From: Sphingomicrobium lutaoense
GTDB lineage: Bacteria > Pseudomonadota > Alphaproteobacteria > Sphingomonadales > Sphingomonadaceae
DNA length: 64,000 bases
Assembly (NCBI RefSeq): GCF_014195685.1
Contig: NZ_JACICF010000002.1
Span: forward strand, 1-64,000
Direction of reading: 5' to 3'
The notes beneath the pieces were generated by a model. That model was not told where the DNA came from, did no database searches, and worked only from the letters and a program-made list of their open reading frames with translations. Within the stretch, counting starts at the first letter, position 1; each line of letters starts with the position of its first letter. The translations under genes were made by a program, and so were the position numbers. Below, in pieces: positions 46,846 through 54,890 of this stretch.

Positions 46846-48045
46846 TCAGGCGGCTTCCTTCACCTGCGCGACGATTTTCTTGGCGGCATCGCCGAGATCG
46901 TCGGCGGCGATAATCGGCAGCCCCGAATTGTTGAGGATTTCCTTGCCCTTATCGACATTGGTGCCTTCGAGGCGCACCACCAGCGGAACATCGAGATCGA
47001 CTTCCTTGGCCGCCGCGACGATGCCCTCGGCGATGGTGTCGCAGCGCATGATACCGCCGAAGATGTTGACGAGGATGCCCTTCACCGCGGGATCCGAGAG
47101 AATGATCTTGAAGGCCGCGGTGACCTTTTCCTTGTCGGCACCGCCGCCGACGTCGAGGAAGTTGGCGGGGAAGGCGCCATTGAGCTTGATGATGTCCATC
47201 GTCGCCATGGCGAGGCCCGCGCCGTTGACCATGCAGCCGATGTCGCCGTCGAGCTTGATGTAGGCCAGGTCATATTTGGAGGCCTCGACTTCCATCGGGT
47301 CTTCCTCGGTGAGGTCGCGCAGTTCGGCGATCTCGGGATGGCGGAACATCGCATTGCTGTCGAAGCCGACCTTGGCGTCGAGGACGACCAGTTCGTCATC
47401 CTCGGTGACGGCGAGCGGGTTGATCTCGATCTGGCTCGCATCGGTGCCCATGAAGGCCTTGTAGAGCGAGGCGGTAACCTTGGCGGCCTGCTTGGCGAGC
47501 GCACCCGAAAGGCCGAGCGCGGCGGCGACCGAGCGGCCATGGTGCGGCATCAGGCCGGTTGCGGGATCGACGATGATGGTGCGGATCTTCTCGGGCGTTT
47601 CATGCGCCACTTCCTCGATATCCATGCCGCCTTCGGTCGAGGCGACGATCGCGAGACGACCGGTGGCCCGATCGACGAGCATGGCGAGATAGAATTCCTT
47701 GGCAATGTCGACGCCATCGGTGACGTAGAGGCGCTGGACTTCCTTGCCTTCCTCGCCGGTCTGGACTGTGACCAGCGTGTTGCCGAGCATGTCCTCGGCA
47801 TGGGCGCGCACTTCGTCGAGCGACTTGGCGAGGCGGACGCCGCCCTTCGACCCTTCGGGCAATTCCTTGAAGCTGCCCTTGCCACGACCGCCGGCATGGA
47901 TCTGCGCCTTGACCACCCACAGCGGCCCCGGGAGCTTCTTCGCGGCCTCGACGGCTTCCTCGACGCTCATCGCGGCATGGCCGGCGGGCACGGGCGCGCC
48001 GAATTTCGCGAGCAATTCCTTGGCCTGATATTCATGGATGTTCAT
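46846..48045 (-). CDS. sucC: succinate--CoA ligase (ADP-forming) subunit beta
   Basis: 399 residues: [40 protein letters not shown] (ATP-grasp), MEIEINPL-type segment [40 protein letters not shown]. Substrate-level phosphorylation in the TCA cycle. The partner sucD is not in the window, unlike the usual sucCD arrangement. Confidence 0.96.
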   Translation of the reverse strand: MNIHEYQAKELLAKFGAPVPAGHAAMSVEEAVEAAKKLPGPLWVVKAQIHAGGRGKGSFKELPEGSKGGVRLAKSLDEVRAHAEDMLGNTLVTVQTGEEGKEVQRLYVTDGVDIAKEFYLAMLVDRATGRLAIVASTEGGMDIEEVAHETPEKIRTIIVDPATGLMPHHGRSVAAALGLSGALAKQAAKVTASLYKAFMGTDASQIEINPLAVTEDDELVVLDAKVGFDSNAMFRHPEIAELRDLTEEDPMEVEASKYDLAYIKLDGDIGCMVNGAGLAMATMDIIKLNGAFPANFLDVGGGADKEKVTAAFKIILSDPAVKGILVNIFGGIMRCDTIAEGIVAAAKEVDLDVPLVVRLEGTNVDKGKEILNNSGLPIIAADDLGDAAKKIVAQVKEAA

Positions 48046-48127
48046 GGGAGAATCCTGCTGGCTGGTCTGACTTTGCGCGCCCTAAAGCATATCGAGAGCG
48101 CGAGGAAAAGCCGCTAGAGGGATAAGA

Positions 48128-49213
48128 GTGCCCGACGAATCCGCCCACCCCCAGCGCAAGATCATCCATATCGACATGGATGCCTTCTTCGCCAGCGTCG
48201 AACAGCGCGACGATCCGTCGCTACGCGGCCGACCGGTGGCGGTGGGGGGCGGACATCGCGGCGTGGTGGCCGCAGCAAGCTATGAAGCGCGCAAGTTCGG
48301 GGTGCGTTCGGCCATGCCCTCGGTCACCGCGCGGCGGCGCTGCCCCGACCTTGTCTTCGTGAAGCCGCGTTTCGAGGTCTATCGCGCGGTCTCGCAGCAG
48401 ATCCGGGCGATTTTCGCGCATCATACCGATCTCATCGAACCCTTGAGCCTCGATGAAGCCTATCTCGACGTCAGCGAGGACCGCCACGGCCTCGGCAGCG
48501 CGCGCGCCATCGCCGAGGACATTCGCGCCCGCATCCGCGCCGAAACGGGGCTCACCGCCTCGGCGGGAGTTTCCTACTGCAAGTTCATCGCCAAGCTCGC
48601 TTCGGACCAGAACAAGCCCGATGGCACCTGCGTCATCCCGCCCTCGAAAGGCCCGGCCTTCGTCGCGGCGCTCCCGGTGAGCCGCTTTCACGGCGTTGGG
48701 CCCAAGACCGCGCAGAAGATGGAGCGGCTCGGCATCCACACGGGCGCCGATCTCGCGGCCTGGCCGCTTGCCGAACTGGAAGCGCGGTTCGGATCGTCGG
48801 GGCGCTGGTACCATCGCATCGCGCGCGGGATCGATGACCGGCCGGTGCGCGCTAGCCGCCAGCGCAAGTCGGTCTCGACCGAGGATACGTTCGGCGAGGA
48901 CCTGATCGCGCATGAGCGACTGGCCGAGGAGTTGCAGCGGATCGGCGAGCGAAGCTGGGAGCGGATCGAAAAAGCCGATTTCCGGGGCCGCACGGTGACG
49001 CTCAAGGTCAAGTTCGCCGATTTCACGATCATCACCAGGTCGCGCAGCATGGCGGGAGCGGTCGGAAAAAAGGCGGATTTCCTGCGGATCGGGCAGGATC
49101 TTCTCGCCCAGCTGATGCCGCTGCCAAAGCCCGTCCGCCTGCTCGGGTTCGGGTTGCATTCGCCAGTCGTGGAGGAAGAGGACGGGCCCCTGCAACTGGG
49201 ACTCGAAATCTAG
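48128..49213 (+). CDS. dinB: DNA polymerase IV
   Basis: 361 residues, Y-family. KIIHIDMDAFFASVEQRDDP (catalytic Asp), VAAASYEARKFGVRSAMPS, PLSLDEAYLDVSEDRHGLGS (second acidic pair DE), ASAGVSYCKFIAKLASDQNK, and the helix-hairpin-helix RFHGVGPKTAQKMERLGI. Lesion bypass and stress mutagenesis. Starts with GTG at 48128. No convincing LexA box was seen. Divergent from sucC. Confidence 0.95.
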   Translation: MPDESAHPQRKIIHIDMDAFFASVEQRDDPSLRGRPVAVGGGHRGVVAAASYEARKFGVRSAMPSVTARRRCPDLVFVKPRFEVYRAVSQQIRAIFAHHTDLIEPLSLDEAYLDVSEDRHGLGSARAIAEDIRARIRAETGLTASAGVSYCKFIAKLASDQNKPDGTCVIPPSKGPAFVAALPVSRFHGVGPKTAQKMERLGIHTGADLAAWPLAELEARFGSSGRWYHRIARGIDDRPVRASRQRKSVSTEDTFGEDLIAHERLAEELQRIGERSWERIEKADFRGRTVTLKVKFADFTIITRSRSMAGAVGKKADFLRIGQDLLAQLMPLPKPVRLLGFGLHSPVVEEEDGPLQLGLEI

Positions 49214-49378
49214 GTCATTTTCTGTTATATAATATGTGCATAGCCGTCATGGTCACATGGCGGCGCTTTCTTAACGACTTAGCTGAGGACTGGCTCGGCC
49301 GTGCCGACCATCGCTATTGGGGGGCGACGACAACGGCAGGCGGGCCGGGGACAGGCGACTAACGAAAGGCAATTTTTT

Positions 49379-49912
49379 ATGGCGAGTAAAGCGCTTAGCT
49401 TCGATGTGGGCGATTATGTCGTGTACCCCAAACATGGTGTCGGCAAGGTTGTCGAACTCCAGTCGACCGAGATCGCCGGTGCCAAGCTCGATCTTTATGT
49501 CCTGCGTTTCGAAAAGGAAAAGATGACGCTGCGGGTTCCCGTCAACAAGGCGGAATCGACCGGCATGCGCAAGCTGTCCTCGGACAAGGCGATGAAGGAC
49601 GCGCTCGAGACCCTCAAGGGCAAGCCCAAGGTCAAGCGCACCATGTGGTCGCGCCGTGCGCAGGAATATGAAGCCAAGATCAACTCGGGCGATCTCATCC
49701 TGATCGCCGAAGTGACCCGCGATCTCTTCCGCGCCGACGACCAGCCCGAGCAGAGCTATTCGGAACGGCAGATCTTCGAAGCGGCTTCCTCACGCCTCGC
49801 GCGCGAACTGGCCGCGATGGAAAAGACCGACGAGCCGACCGCATTGAAGAAGATCCTCAAGATCCTCAACGAAGCCGCGGCGATCTGGAACGCGGAGAAG
49901 GAAGAAGCCTGA
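49379..49912 (+). CDS. CarD family transcriptional regulator
   Basis: 177 residues. FDVGDYVVYPKHGVGKVVEL begins the CarD/TRCF RNAP-interaction domain, with FEKEKMTLRVPVNKAESTGM and RKLSSDKAMK; KVKRTMWSRRAQEYEAKINS is the CarD C-terminal helical domain. Binds RNAP beta and stabilises open complexes at rRNA and other promoters. Preceded by TATAAT at 49228-49233 in a 165-base gap; a terminator follows. Confidence 0.95.
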   Translation: MASKALSFDVGDYVVYPKHGVGKVVELQSTEIAGAKLDLYVLRFEKEKMTLRVPVNKAESTGMRKLSSDKAMKDALETLKGKPKVKRTMWSRRAQEYEAKINSGDLILIAEVTRDLFRADDQPEQSYSERQIFEAASSRLARELAAMEKTDEPTALKKILKILNEAAAIWNAEKEEA

Positions 49913-49941
49913 TCTGGCTTTTCCTTCCAGCCAAAGATGAA

Positions 49942-49977
49942 GGGCGCGGGGAGCCGGATGGCTCCCGCGCCCTTTTT
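49942..49977 (+). terminator. intrinsic terminator after carD
   Basis: GGGCGCGGGGAGCC (49942-49955), loop GGAT, GGCTCCCGCGCCC (49960-49972), one bulge, then TTTTT. Confidence 0.87.
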
Positions 49978-50039
49978 CATTCTTGCTTCCATCGATGCTT
50001 CGCTGTATTAAGTCAGCAATACAGATGGGAGAGCATCGA

Positions 50040-50747
50040 ATGAAGATCCTTGGCATCGTTGGCGCCGCGGCATTGCTTGCAGGCTGCAACTGGGGCGACG
50101 TTCCGCTGGCCGATCCGGGCGCGGACGTAAGCGAATCGCGCAGCATCGGCGACTTCACCAGCCTTTCGGTGGGCGGCCCGCACGAAGTGACCGTTACCAC
50201 CGGCCAGGCCCCTTCCCTGACCATCAGCGGCCCCGAGAAACTGGTCGAGAATAGCGAGATCAGCGAGGAAGATGGCGAACTGCGCATCCGGCAGAAGGAT
50301 GGAAACTGGAATTGGCGCTCGGGCAAGGTCAAAGTCGCGATCGGGGTTCCCGCGATCGAGAAAGCAACGCTCGGCGGATCGGGCAAGATCGCCATCGACC
50401 TAATCGAAAGCGACAATTTCGAAGGTCGGGTGTCGGGATCGGGCAATCTCGAAATCGCACAGCTCAACGCCCAGCGCACCAGCCTGTCGGTCACCGGGTC
50501 GGGCGACATCAAGGCCGCCGGGTCGAGCGATGAACTTACCGTCGGCGTGACGGGATCGGGCGATGTCGACAGCCGCGACCTCGTCGCACGCACCGCCAAT
50601 CTTTCGGTCACCGGATCGGGCGATATTCGCGCCCATGTCACCGAAAGCGTCGATGCGCGGGTCACCGGATCGGGCGACATTGACGTGACCGGTGGCGCGA
50701 CCTGCACGCGCAAGTCGAGCGGGTCGGGCGACATTCACTGCGACTGA
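50040..50747 (+). CDS. lipoprotein with DUF2807 (putative auto-transporter adhesin head GIN-like) domain
   Basis: 235 residues, lipobox LLAGC. The mature part is a beta-helix-type DUF2807 domain with a repeated GSG motif: GGSGKIAIDL, GSGNLEIAQL, GSGDIKAAG, GSGDVDSRDL, GSGDIRAHV, GSGDIDVTG, GSGDIHCD. Outer-membrane or periplasmic, function unknown. Followed 48 bases later by a second DUF2807 gene. Confidence 0.85.
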   Translation: MKILGIVGAAALLAGCNWGDVPLADPGADVSESRSIGDFTSLSVGGPHEVTVTTGQAPSLTISGPEKLVENSEISEEDGELRIRQKDGNWNWRSGKVKVAIGVPAIEKATLGGSGKIAIDLIESDNFEGRVSGSGNLEIAQLNAQRTSLSVTGSGDIKAAGSSDELTVGVTGSGDVDSRDLVARTANLSVTGSGDIRAHVTESVDARVTGSGDIDVTGGATCTRKSSGSGDIHCD

Positions 50748-50795
50748 TGCGGCTGTTGTCGAGAAATTAACCATGTCGGGCGATGATCTGTGACC

Positions 50796-51491
50796 ATGAA
50801 GATCATCGCCCTTCTCCTTTCGCTTTGTGCCCTGGCTGCTCCCGCATCGGCGCAGCAGCGCAACTATACCGTCACCAGCTTCACCCAATTGCGCGTCGAT
50901 GGCGCGATCCATGTCAAGCTGACCACCGACAGCGCGCCCTTCGCGCGGGCCAGCGGCAAGGCCGCCGCGACCAATGCGGTCGATATCCGCATGAACGGCC
51001 GGACGCTCACCATTTCCCTGCGCCGCGATGCCTGGGGCGCCTATCCCGGCGACGATGGCGGTCCGCTGCTGGTCGAAGTGGGAACCCACCGGATCGAGCG
51101 TGCATCGCTTAGCGGATCGGGTCGTCTCGATATCGACCGGCTTGAGGGAATGAAGGCGGGCCTTGCGCTTCGCGGCGCGGGATCGCTTCAGGTTGGGGCG
51201 ATCGAACTGGACGAGTTTACCCTGCTGGTCGCGGGCGCGGGGAGCGCACGGATCGCGGGCAGCGCCAAGCAAGCCAGCATCAAGGTGCAGGGCCTATCGG
51301 CACTCGATGCCGCCAATTTCATGGCCGACGAATTGAGCATGGCGGTCGAGGGACCCGCGCTGGTGCGGATCGGCGCCGATGACAGCCTCGACCTGTCGGT
51401 TGCGGGAGCCGCTGATATCGTGGTGAGCGGCAATCCCGCCTGCACGATGACGGTGCGCGGCGCGGCCAGCATCTCGGGGTGCCGCCGCTAG
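50796..51491 (+). CDS. exported DUF2807 domain protein
   Basis: 231 residues with signal peptide MKIIALLLSLCALAAPASAQ. Same beta-helix architecture (LSGSGRLDIDRL, LRGAGSLQVGAIEL, VAGAGSARIAGSA, VAGAADIVVSG) but with GAG/GSG repeats more diverged than the upstream copy and no lipobox. Probably the product of an old duplication. A GTG at 50790 is an alternative start. Confidence 0.82.
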   Translation: MKIIALLLSLCALAAPASAQQRNYTVTSFTQLRVDGAIHVKLTTDSAPFARASGKAAATNAVDIRMNGRTLTISLRRDAWGAYPGDDGGPLLVEVGTHRIERASLSGSGRLDIDRLEGMKAGLALRGAGSLQVGAIELDEFTLLVAGAGSARIAGSAKQASIKVQGLSALDAANFMADELSMAVEGPALVRIGADDSLDLSVAGAADIVVSGNPACTMTVRGAASISGCRR

Positions 51492-51881
51492 TCAGACCAG
51501 CGCCAGCGCCGCCAGCTTTCCGTAGAGCCTCGGGGGCAGTTCGGCGATGCCCGAACCGTCGTCATCGGTGCCCGGCGCATCCTTGTCCTCAAGATAGCGC
51601 CAGCCCTGGTGGGCGCGCTTGGGCGTGGCCGCGATCGCTTCCAGCCGGTCCGAAAGCACGATGTCCCAGCGCCCGTCATTGCGCTGCTCGAACCCGAGAA
51701 TCGGCGAGCGGGCCACCAGCCGATGCTTGACGATCCAGTGAAGGCAGCCGCCGCGCACTACCTCTTCATGGCGACGCGGGCGCCGCTTGGTGACGATGCG
51801 CACTTTCCCGCCATTCGAGCGCGCGGCAATGCGCTTTTCGAGCGCGGGCAGGGTCGCGCAGCCAAAGGCCACCTTGGTCAT
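51492..51881 (-). CDS. DUF1489 family protein
   Basis: About 129 residues starting MTKVAFGCATLPALEKRIAA, with TKRRPRRHEEVVRGGCLHWI, VKHRLVARSPILGFEQRNDG and RWDIVLSDRLEAI, the DUF1489 pattern. Function unknown. The ATG at 51881 is preferred over 51908 because the family begins at this segment. Downstream of mgtE on the same strand. Confidence 0.85.
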   Translation of the reverse strand: MTKVAFGCATLPALEKRIAARSNGGKVRIVTKRRPRRHEEVVRGGCLHWIVKHRLVARSPILGFEQRNDGRWDIVLSDRLEAIAATPKRAHQGWRYLEDKDAPGTDDDGSGIAELPPRLYGKLAALALV

Positions 51882-51948
51882 GTGAACGGGAGGAAGAGCG
51901 TCGGACACCTGCCTTCAAGTGGCGGAATCGACTGCGCTTTTCAAGGGC

Positions 51949-53337
51949 TTAGAGCAGGACCACGCTGGCGAGGCCGAGAAAGGCGAAGAAGCCCATCGTG
52001 TCGGTGACGGTGGTAACGAAGACCGAGGAAGCCACCGCGGGGTCGGCGCCGAAGCGGTCGAGCGTGACCGGCACGAGCACCCCGGCCAGTCCGGCGACCA
52101 CGATGTTGAAAAGGATCGCAGCTGCAATCACCCAGCCGAGCGTGAAGTCGAGGAACAGCGTCACCCCTGCGCCCAGAAGGATGGCGATGGTTGCGCCGTT
52201 GAGGATCGCCACGCGGAACTCGCGGTTGACCGCGCGCCAGCGGTTGGCGCCGGTAAGCTGGTTGGTGGCGATAGCGCGCACCGTGACCGCGAGCGCCTGC
52301 GTCCCCGCATTGCCTCCCAGTGCGGCGACGATCGGCATCAGCGCGGCGAGGATCGCGAGCCTCGCGATGGTGCCTTCGAACATCGAGATCACGAAGGTCG
52401 CGATGAGCGCGGTGCCCAGATTCGCAATCAGCCAGCGCACCCGGTCGCGATAGGCTTCGCGCACGGGCTCGTTGATGTCGCCTTCGCCCGCGCCCGAGAG
52501 GAGCAGGGCGTCCTCGCCCGCTTCTTCCTGGACGATGTGGACGATGTCATCGACCGTCACCATCCCGACGAGCCGCCCCTCGGCATCGACGACAGCCGCG
52601 GAAATGAGCGCATATTTCTGGAATTTGAGCGCGACCTCTTCCTGGTCCATCTGCGCGGGGATGAGCGTCTGCTCTTCCTGCATGATCGCGTTGATCGGCA
52701 CGTTGCGCGGGGTGCGCAGCAACGTAGAGAGCTTGCAGGTCCCTACCGGGTGATGGTTGGGGCCGACCACGAAAACTTCCCAGAAATCGTCGGCCAGATC
52801 GGCGTCCGAGCGCATATAGTCGATCACCTGCCCGACATTCCAATGCTCGGGCACCGCGATGAGATCGCGCTGCATGATGCGGCCCGCGCTCTCTTCGGGA
52901 TAGGACAGCGCTTCCTCGACCGCGGCGCGATCATCGGGCTGCATCTCGGCGAGAATCGCCTGCTGGTCCTCTTCCTCGAGATCCTCGAGCACCGCGACCG
53001 CATCGTCGGTATCCATCTCGCTGGTCAGCTCGGCGGCGGCCTGCGGGTCCATTTCCTCGATCACGAGCTCGCGGACATGCTCGTTCATCTCGGCATAGAC
53101 GTCGGCGTCGACCTCGGGGCCGAGCGCGGTAATCAGCGCGACGCGATCTTCCTCGCGCGCCAGTTCGATGAGGTCGGCGACATCGGCGGGATGGAGCGGC
53201 TCGACCAGCCGCAGCGCGTCCTCGACACGGCCTTCCTCGACCGCTTCGAGCACGTCGCGCACATATTGGGGAAGGAGGCGATCCTCCTCGTCGTGGATGC
53301 CATCCTCTTCATGGGGAAGCGTGCTTGGTTCGGTCAT
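51949..53337 (-). CDS. mgtE: magnesium transporter MgtE
   Basis: 462 residues. N-terminal helical MgtE_N domain (LPQYVRDVLEAVEEGRVEDA), a CBS pair (IMQEEQTLIPAQMDQEEVAL, VTVDDIVHIV) and a C-terminal five-helix channel domain with IVAALGGNAGTQALAVTVRA and LFNIVVAGLAGVLVPVTLDR. A Mg2+-gated Mg2+ channel. Second Mg2+ transport candidate in the window besides the CorC-type gene. Confidence 0.95.
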   Translation of the reverse strand: MTEPSTLPHEEDGIHDEEDRLLPQYVRDVLEAVEEGRVEDALRLVEPLHPADVADLIELAREEDRVALITALGPEVDADVYAEMNEHVRELVIEEMDPQAAAELTSEMDTDDAVAVLEDLEEEDQQAILAEMQPDDRAAVEEALSYPEESAGRIMQRDLIAVPEHWNVGQVIDYMRSDADLADDFWEVFVVGPNHHPVGTCKLSTLLRTPRNVPINAIMQEEQTLIPAQMDQEEVALKFQKYALISAAVVDAEGRLVGMVTVDDIVHIVQEEAGEDALLLSGAGEGDINEPVREAYRDRVRWLIANLGTALIATFVISMFEGTIARLAILAALMPIVAALGGNAGTQALAVTVRAIATNQLTGANRWRAVNREFRVAILNGATIAILLGAGVTLFLDFTLGWVIAAAILFNIVVAGLAGVLVPVTLDRFGADPAVASSVFVTTVTDTMGFFAFLGLASVVLL

Positions 53338-53486
53338 GCAATCCCCCCTGGCTGAACAGGCTCCTCCTATGCGCTGCCGATGGCGAGCGCAACATGGCTG
53401 GCGGCGCAGCCGATGATCGCGGGCCTAGCCTTGCGCCGCCATGCCGCCTACATGGGCGCCCAACCCAATCTCGAGGAGAAGCCTCC

Positions 53487-53939
53487 ATGGCCGATAAATT
53501 GACCCTGACCCTTTCCACCGGCGGCGATGTCGTCATCAAGCTGCGCCCCGACCTTGCACCCGGCCATGTCGAGCGCATCACCACGCTGGTGAAGGACGGA
53601 TTTTACGACGGGGTGGTTTTCCACCGCGTGATCCCGGGCTTCATGGCGCAGGGCGGCGATCCCACCGGCACCGGCACCGGCGGCAGCGACCTTCCCGACC
53701 TCAAGGCCGAATTCACCGAGGCCCCGCACGTTCGTGGCACCTGCTCGATGGCGCGGACTCCCGATCCCAACTCGGCCAACAGCCAGTTCTTCATCTGCTT
53801 CGACGATGCGCGTTTCCTCGACGGTCAATATACCGTCTGGGGCCAGGTCGAGAGCGGCATGGAATATGTCGACAAGCTGCCCACCGGCGAACCCGTGCCG
53901 AACCCGGGCAAGATCGAGAAAGCGACCATCGGCGAATGA
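53487..53939 (+). CDS. cyclophilin-type peptidyl-prolyl cis-trans isomerase
   Basis: 150 residues, cytosolic form without signal peptide. FHRVIPGFMAQGGDPTGTGT and MARTPDPNSANSQFFIC carry the catalytic Arg, Gln and Phe residues. Catalyses proline isomerisation. GAGGAG is 10 bases upstream. Its stop overlaps the next start (ATGA). Confidence 0.95.
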   Translation: MADKLTLTLSTGGDVVIKLRPDLAPGHVERITTLVKDGFYDGVVFHRVIPGFMAQGGDPTGTGTGGSDLPDLKAEFTEAPHVRGTCSMARTPDPNSANSQFFICFDDARFLDGQYTVWGQVESGMEYVDKLPTGEPVPNPGKIEKATIGE

Positions 53940-54694
53940 CCGCTCCGGTCACGTTGATTACCGGCGCCTCGGCGGGGCTGGGCGTGGATTTCGCGCGTCG
54001 CTATGCGGCGCGCGGACATCGGCTCGTCCTTGCCGCTCGGCGGCTCGACCGGCTCGAGGCGCTGGCGAGCGAGCTGGGCAATGCCCGCGCGGTCGCCATC
54101 GACCTGTCGCAAGCGGGTGCCGCCGAAAAGCTGCTGGCCGACGTGACGGCGGCGGGCGAGCATGTCGATCTGCTCGTCAACAATGCGGGGTTCGGCCTCG
54201 TGGGGCGGTTCGACCAGCTGAGCGGCGCCAGGCAGCGCGAAATGATCGACCTCAATGTCGGCGCGCTCACCGAGCTGGCGCATGGCGTGGTCGGCCCGAT
54301 GAAGGAGCGCGGGCGCGGGACCATCATCAATGTCGCTTCGACCGCTTCCTTCCAGCCGGGGCCCGGCATGGCGGTCTATTTTGCCACCAAGGCCTATGTG
54401 CTGAGCTTCAGCGAAGCGCTGCACGAGGAATTGAAGCCCCATGGCGTGCATGTGTCGGCGCTTTGCCCGGGGCCGACCTCGACCGAATTCGGCGATGTGG
54501 CGGGCTTTGGCGGAAACAAGGCGGTCGAGACGCTGGCGGCCGAGCCCGGCGCGGTGGTCGATGCGGGGATCGCGGGAGCCGACCGCAACCGCGCGGTGGT
54601 CGTCCCGGGCATGACCAACAAGCTCAGCGCGCAGGCCAACCGCTTCCTGCCCCGTGCGGCGATCCGCAAGATCGTGGGCATCATCAAAAAGTGA
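53936..54694 (+). CDS. short-chain dehydrogenase/reductase (SDR)
   Basis: 252 residues. N-terminal LITGASAGLGVDFARRYAAR (TGxxxGxG), LVNNAGFG, IINVASTASFQPGPGMAVYF, then Y-F-A-T-K as the YxxxK catalytic pair. Substrate unknown; SDRs of this branch (DltE-like) act on diverse carbonyls. Coupled to the cyclophilin gene by an ATGA overlap. Confidence 0.92.
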   Translation: MTAPVTLITGASAGLGVDFARRYAARGHRLVLAARRLDRLEALASELGNARAVAIDLSQAGAAEKLLADVTAAGEHVDLLVNNAGFGLVGRFDQLSGARQREMIDLNVGALTELAHGVVGPMKERGRGTIINVASTASFQPGPGMAVYFATKAYVLSFSEALHEELKPHGVHVSALCPGPTSTEFGDVAGFGGNKAVETLAAEPGAVVDAGIAGADRNRAVVVPGMTNKLSAQANRFLPRAAIRKIVGIIKK

Positions 54695-54715
54695 TGCTGC
54701 GGTGCGATTTCGCAC

Positions 54716-54744
54716 TTGCACAATTTGTGTTGCACTGCAATAAT
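54716..54744 (+). promoter_or_regulatory. candidate promoter upstream of an orphan terminator
   Basis: TTGCAC (54716-54721), 17 bases, AATAAT (54739-54744). It overlaps a TTGCACTGCAA palindrome. Starting near 54751, a transcript would reach the terminator at 54775-54809 after about 60 bases. Confidence 0.4.
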
Positions 54745-54749
54745 GGCGA

Positions 54750-54809
54750 GGCCAGCGATGGCACTCTCCTGACTGGGTCTGGCGTCCTTCGGCGCCGGAC
54801 CCTTTTTTT
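54750..54809 (+). ncRNA. candidate small RNA or attenuator leader, about 60 bases
   Basis: A region bounded by the candidate promoter above and the intrinsic terminator below, with no ORF. It contains a CUCCU segment (54766-54770) before the terminator hairpin. No known RNA family recognised. Confidence 0.3.
54775..54809 (+). terminator. intrinsic terminator between SDR and CDC48-like genes
   Basis: GGGTCTGGCG (54775-54784), loop TCCTTCGG, CGCCGGACCC (54793-54802), one G.U pair, then seven T. It may end the SDR transcript or act in the CDC48-like leader. Confidence 0.88.
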
Positions 54810-54827
54810 GTCCGCTGCCCAGCCTAA

Positions 54828-54858
54828 ATTGAACCTCGAGCCCATCCTGCCGTTCAAT
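54828..54858 (+). promoter_or_regulatory. promoter/inverted repeat proximal to the CDC48-like gene
   Basis: ATTGAAC (54828-54834) and GTTCAAT (54852-54858) are a perfect 7-bp inverted repeat with a 17-base spacer. TTGAAC and TTCAAT inside it also fit a sigma-70 -35/-10 pair with 18-base spacing, giving a leader of about 26 bases. Confidence 0.4.
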
Positions 54859-54890
54859 CAAGCAACGGCCGCTGCGAGACAGGAGATTCC

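Noticed and set aside
45179-47263. 694-codon plus-strand frame
   Set aside because: Spans antisense etfA/etfB and the out-of-frame exoD-like gene, with no coherent domain; the individual genes explain the region.
49201-49378. Possible riboswitch or small RNA before carD
   Set aside because: Only a TATAAT-like element and an unstructured GC-rich leader were seen; no paired element or terminator.
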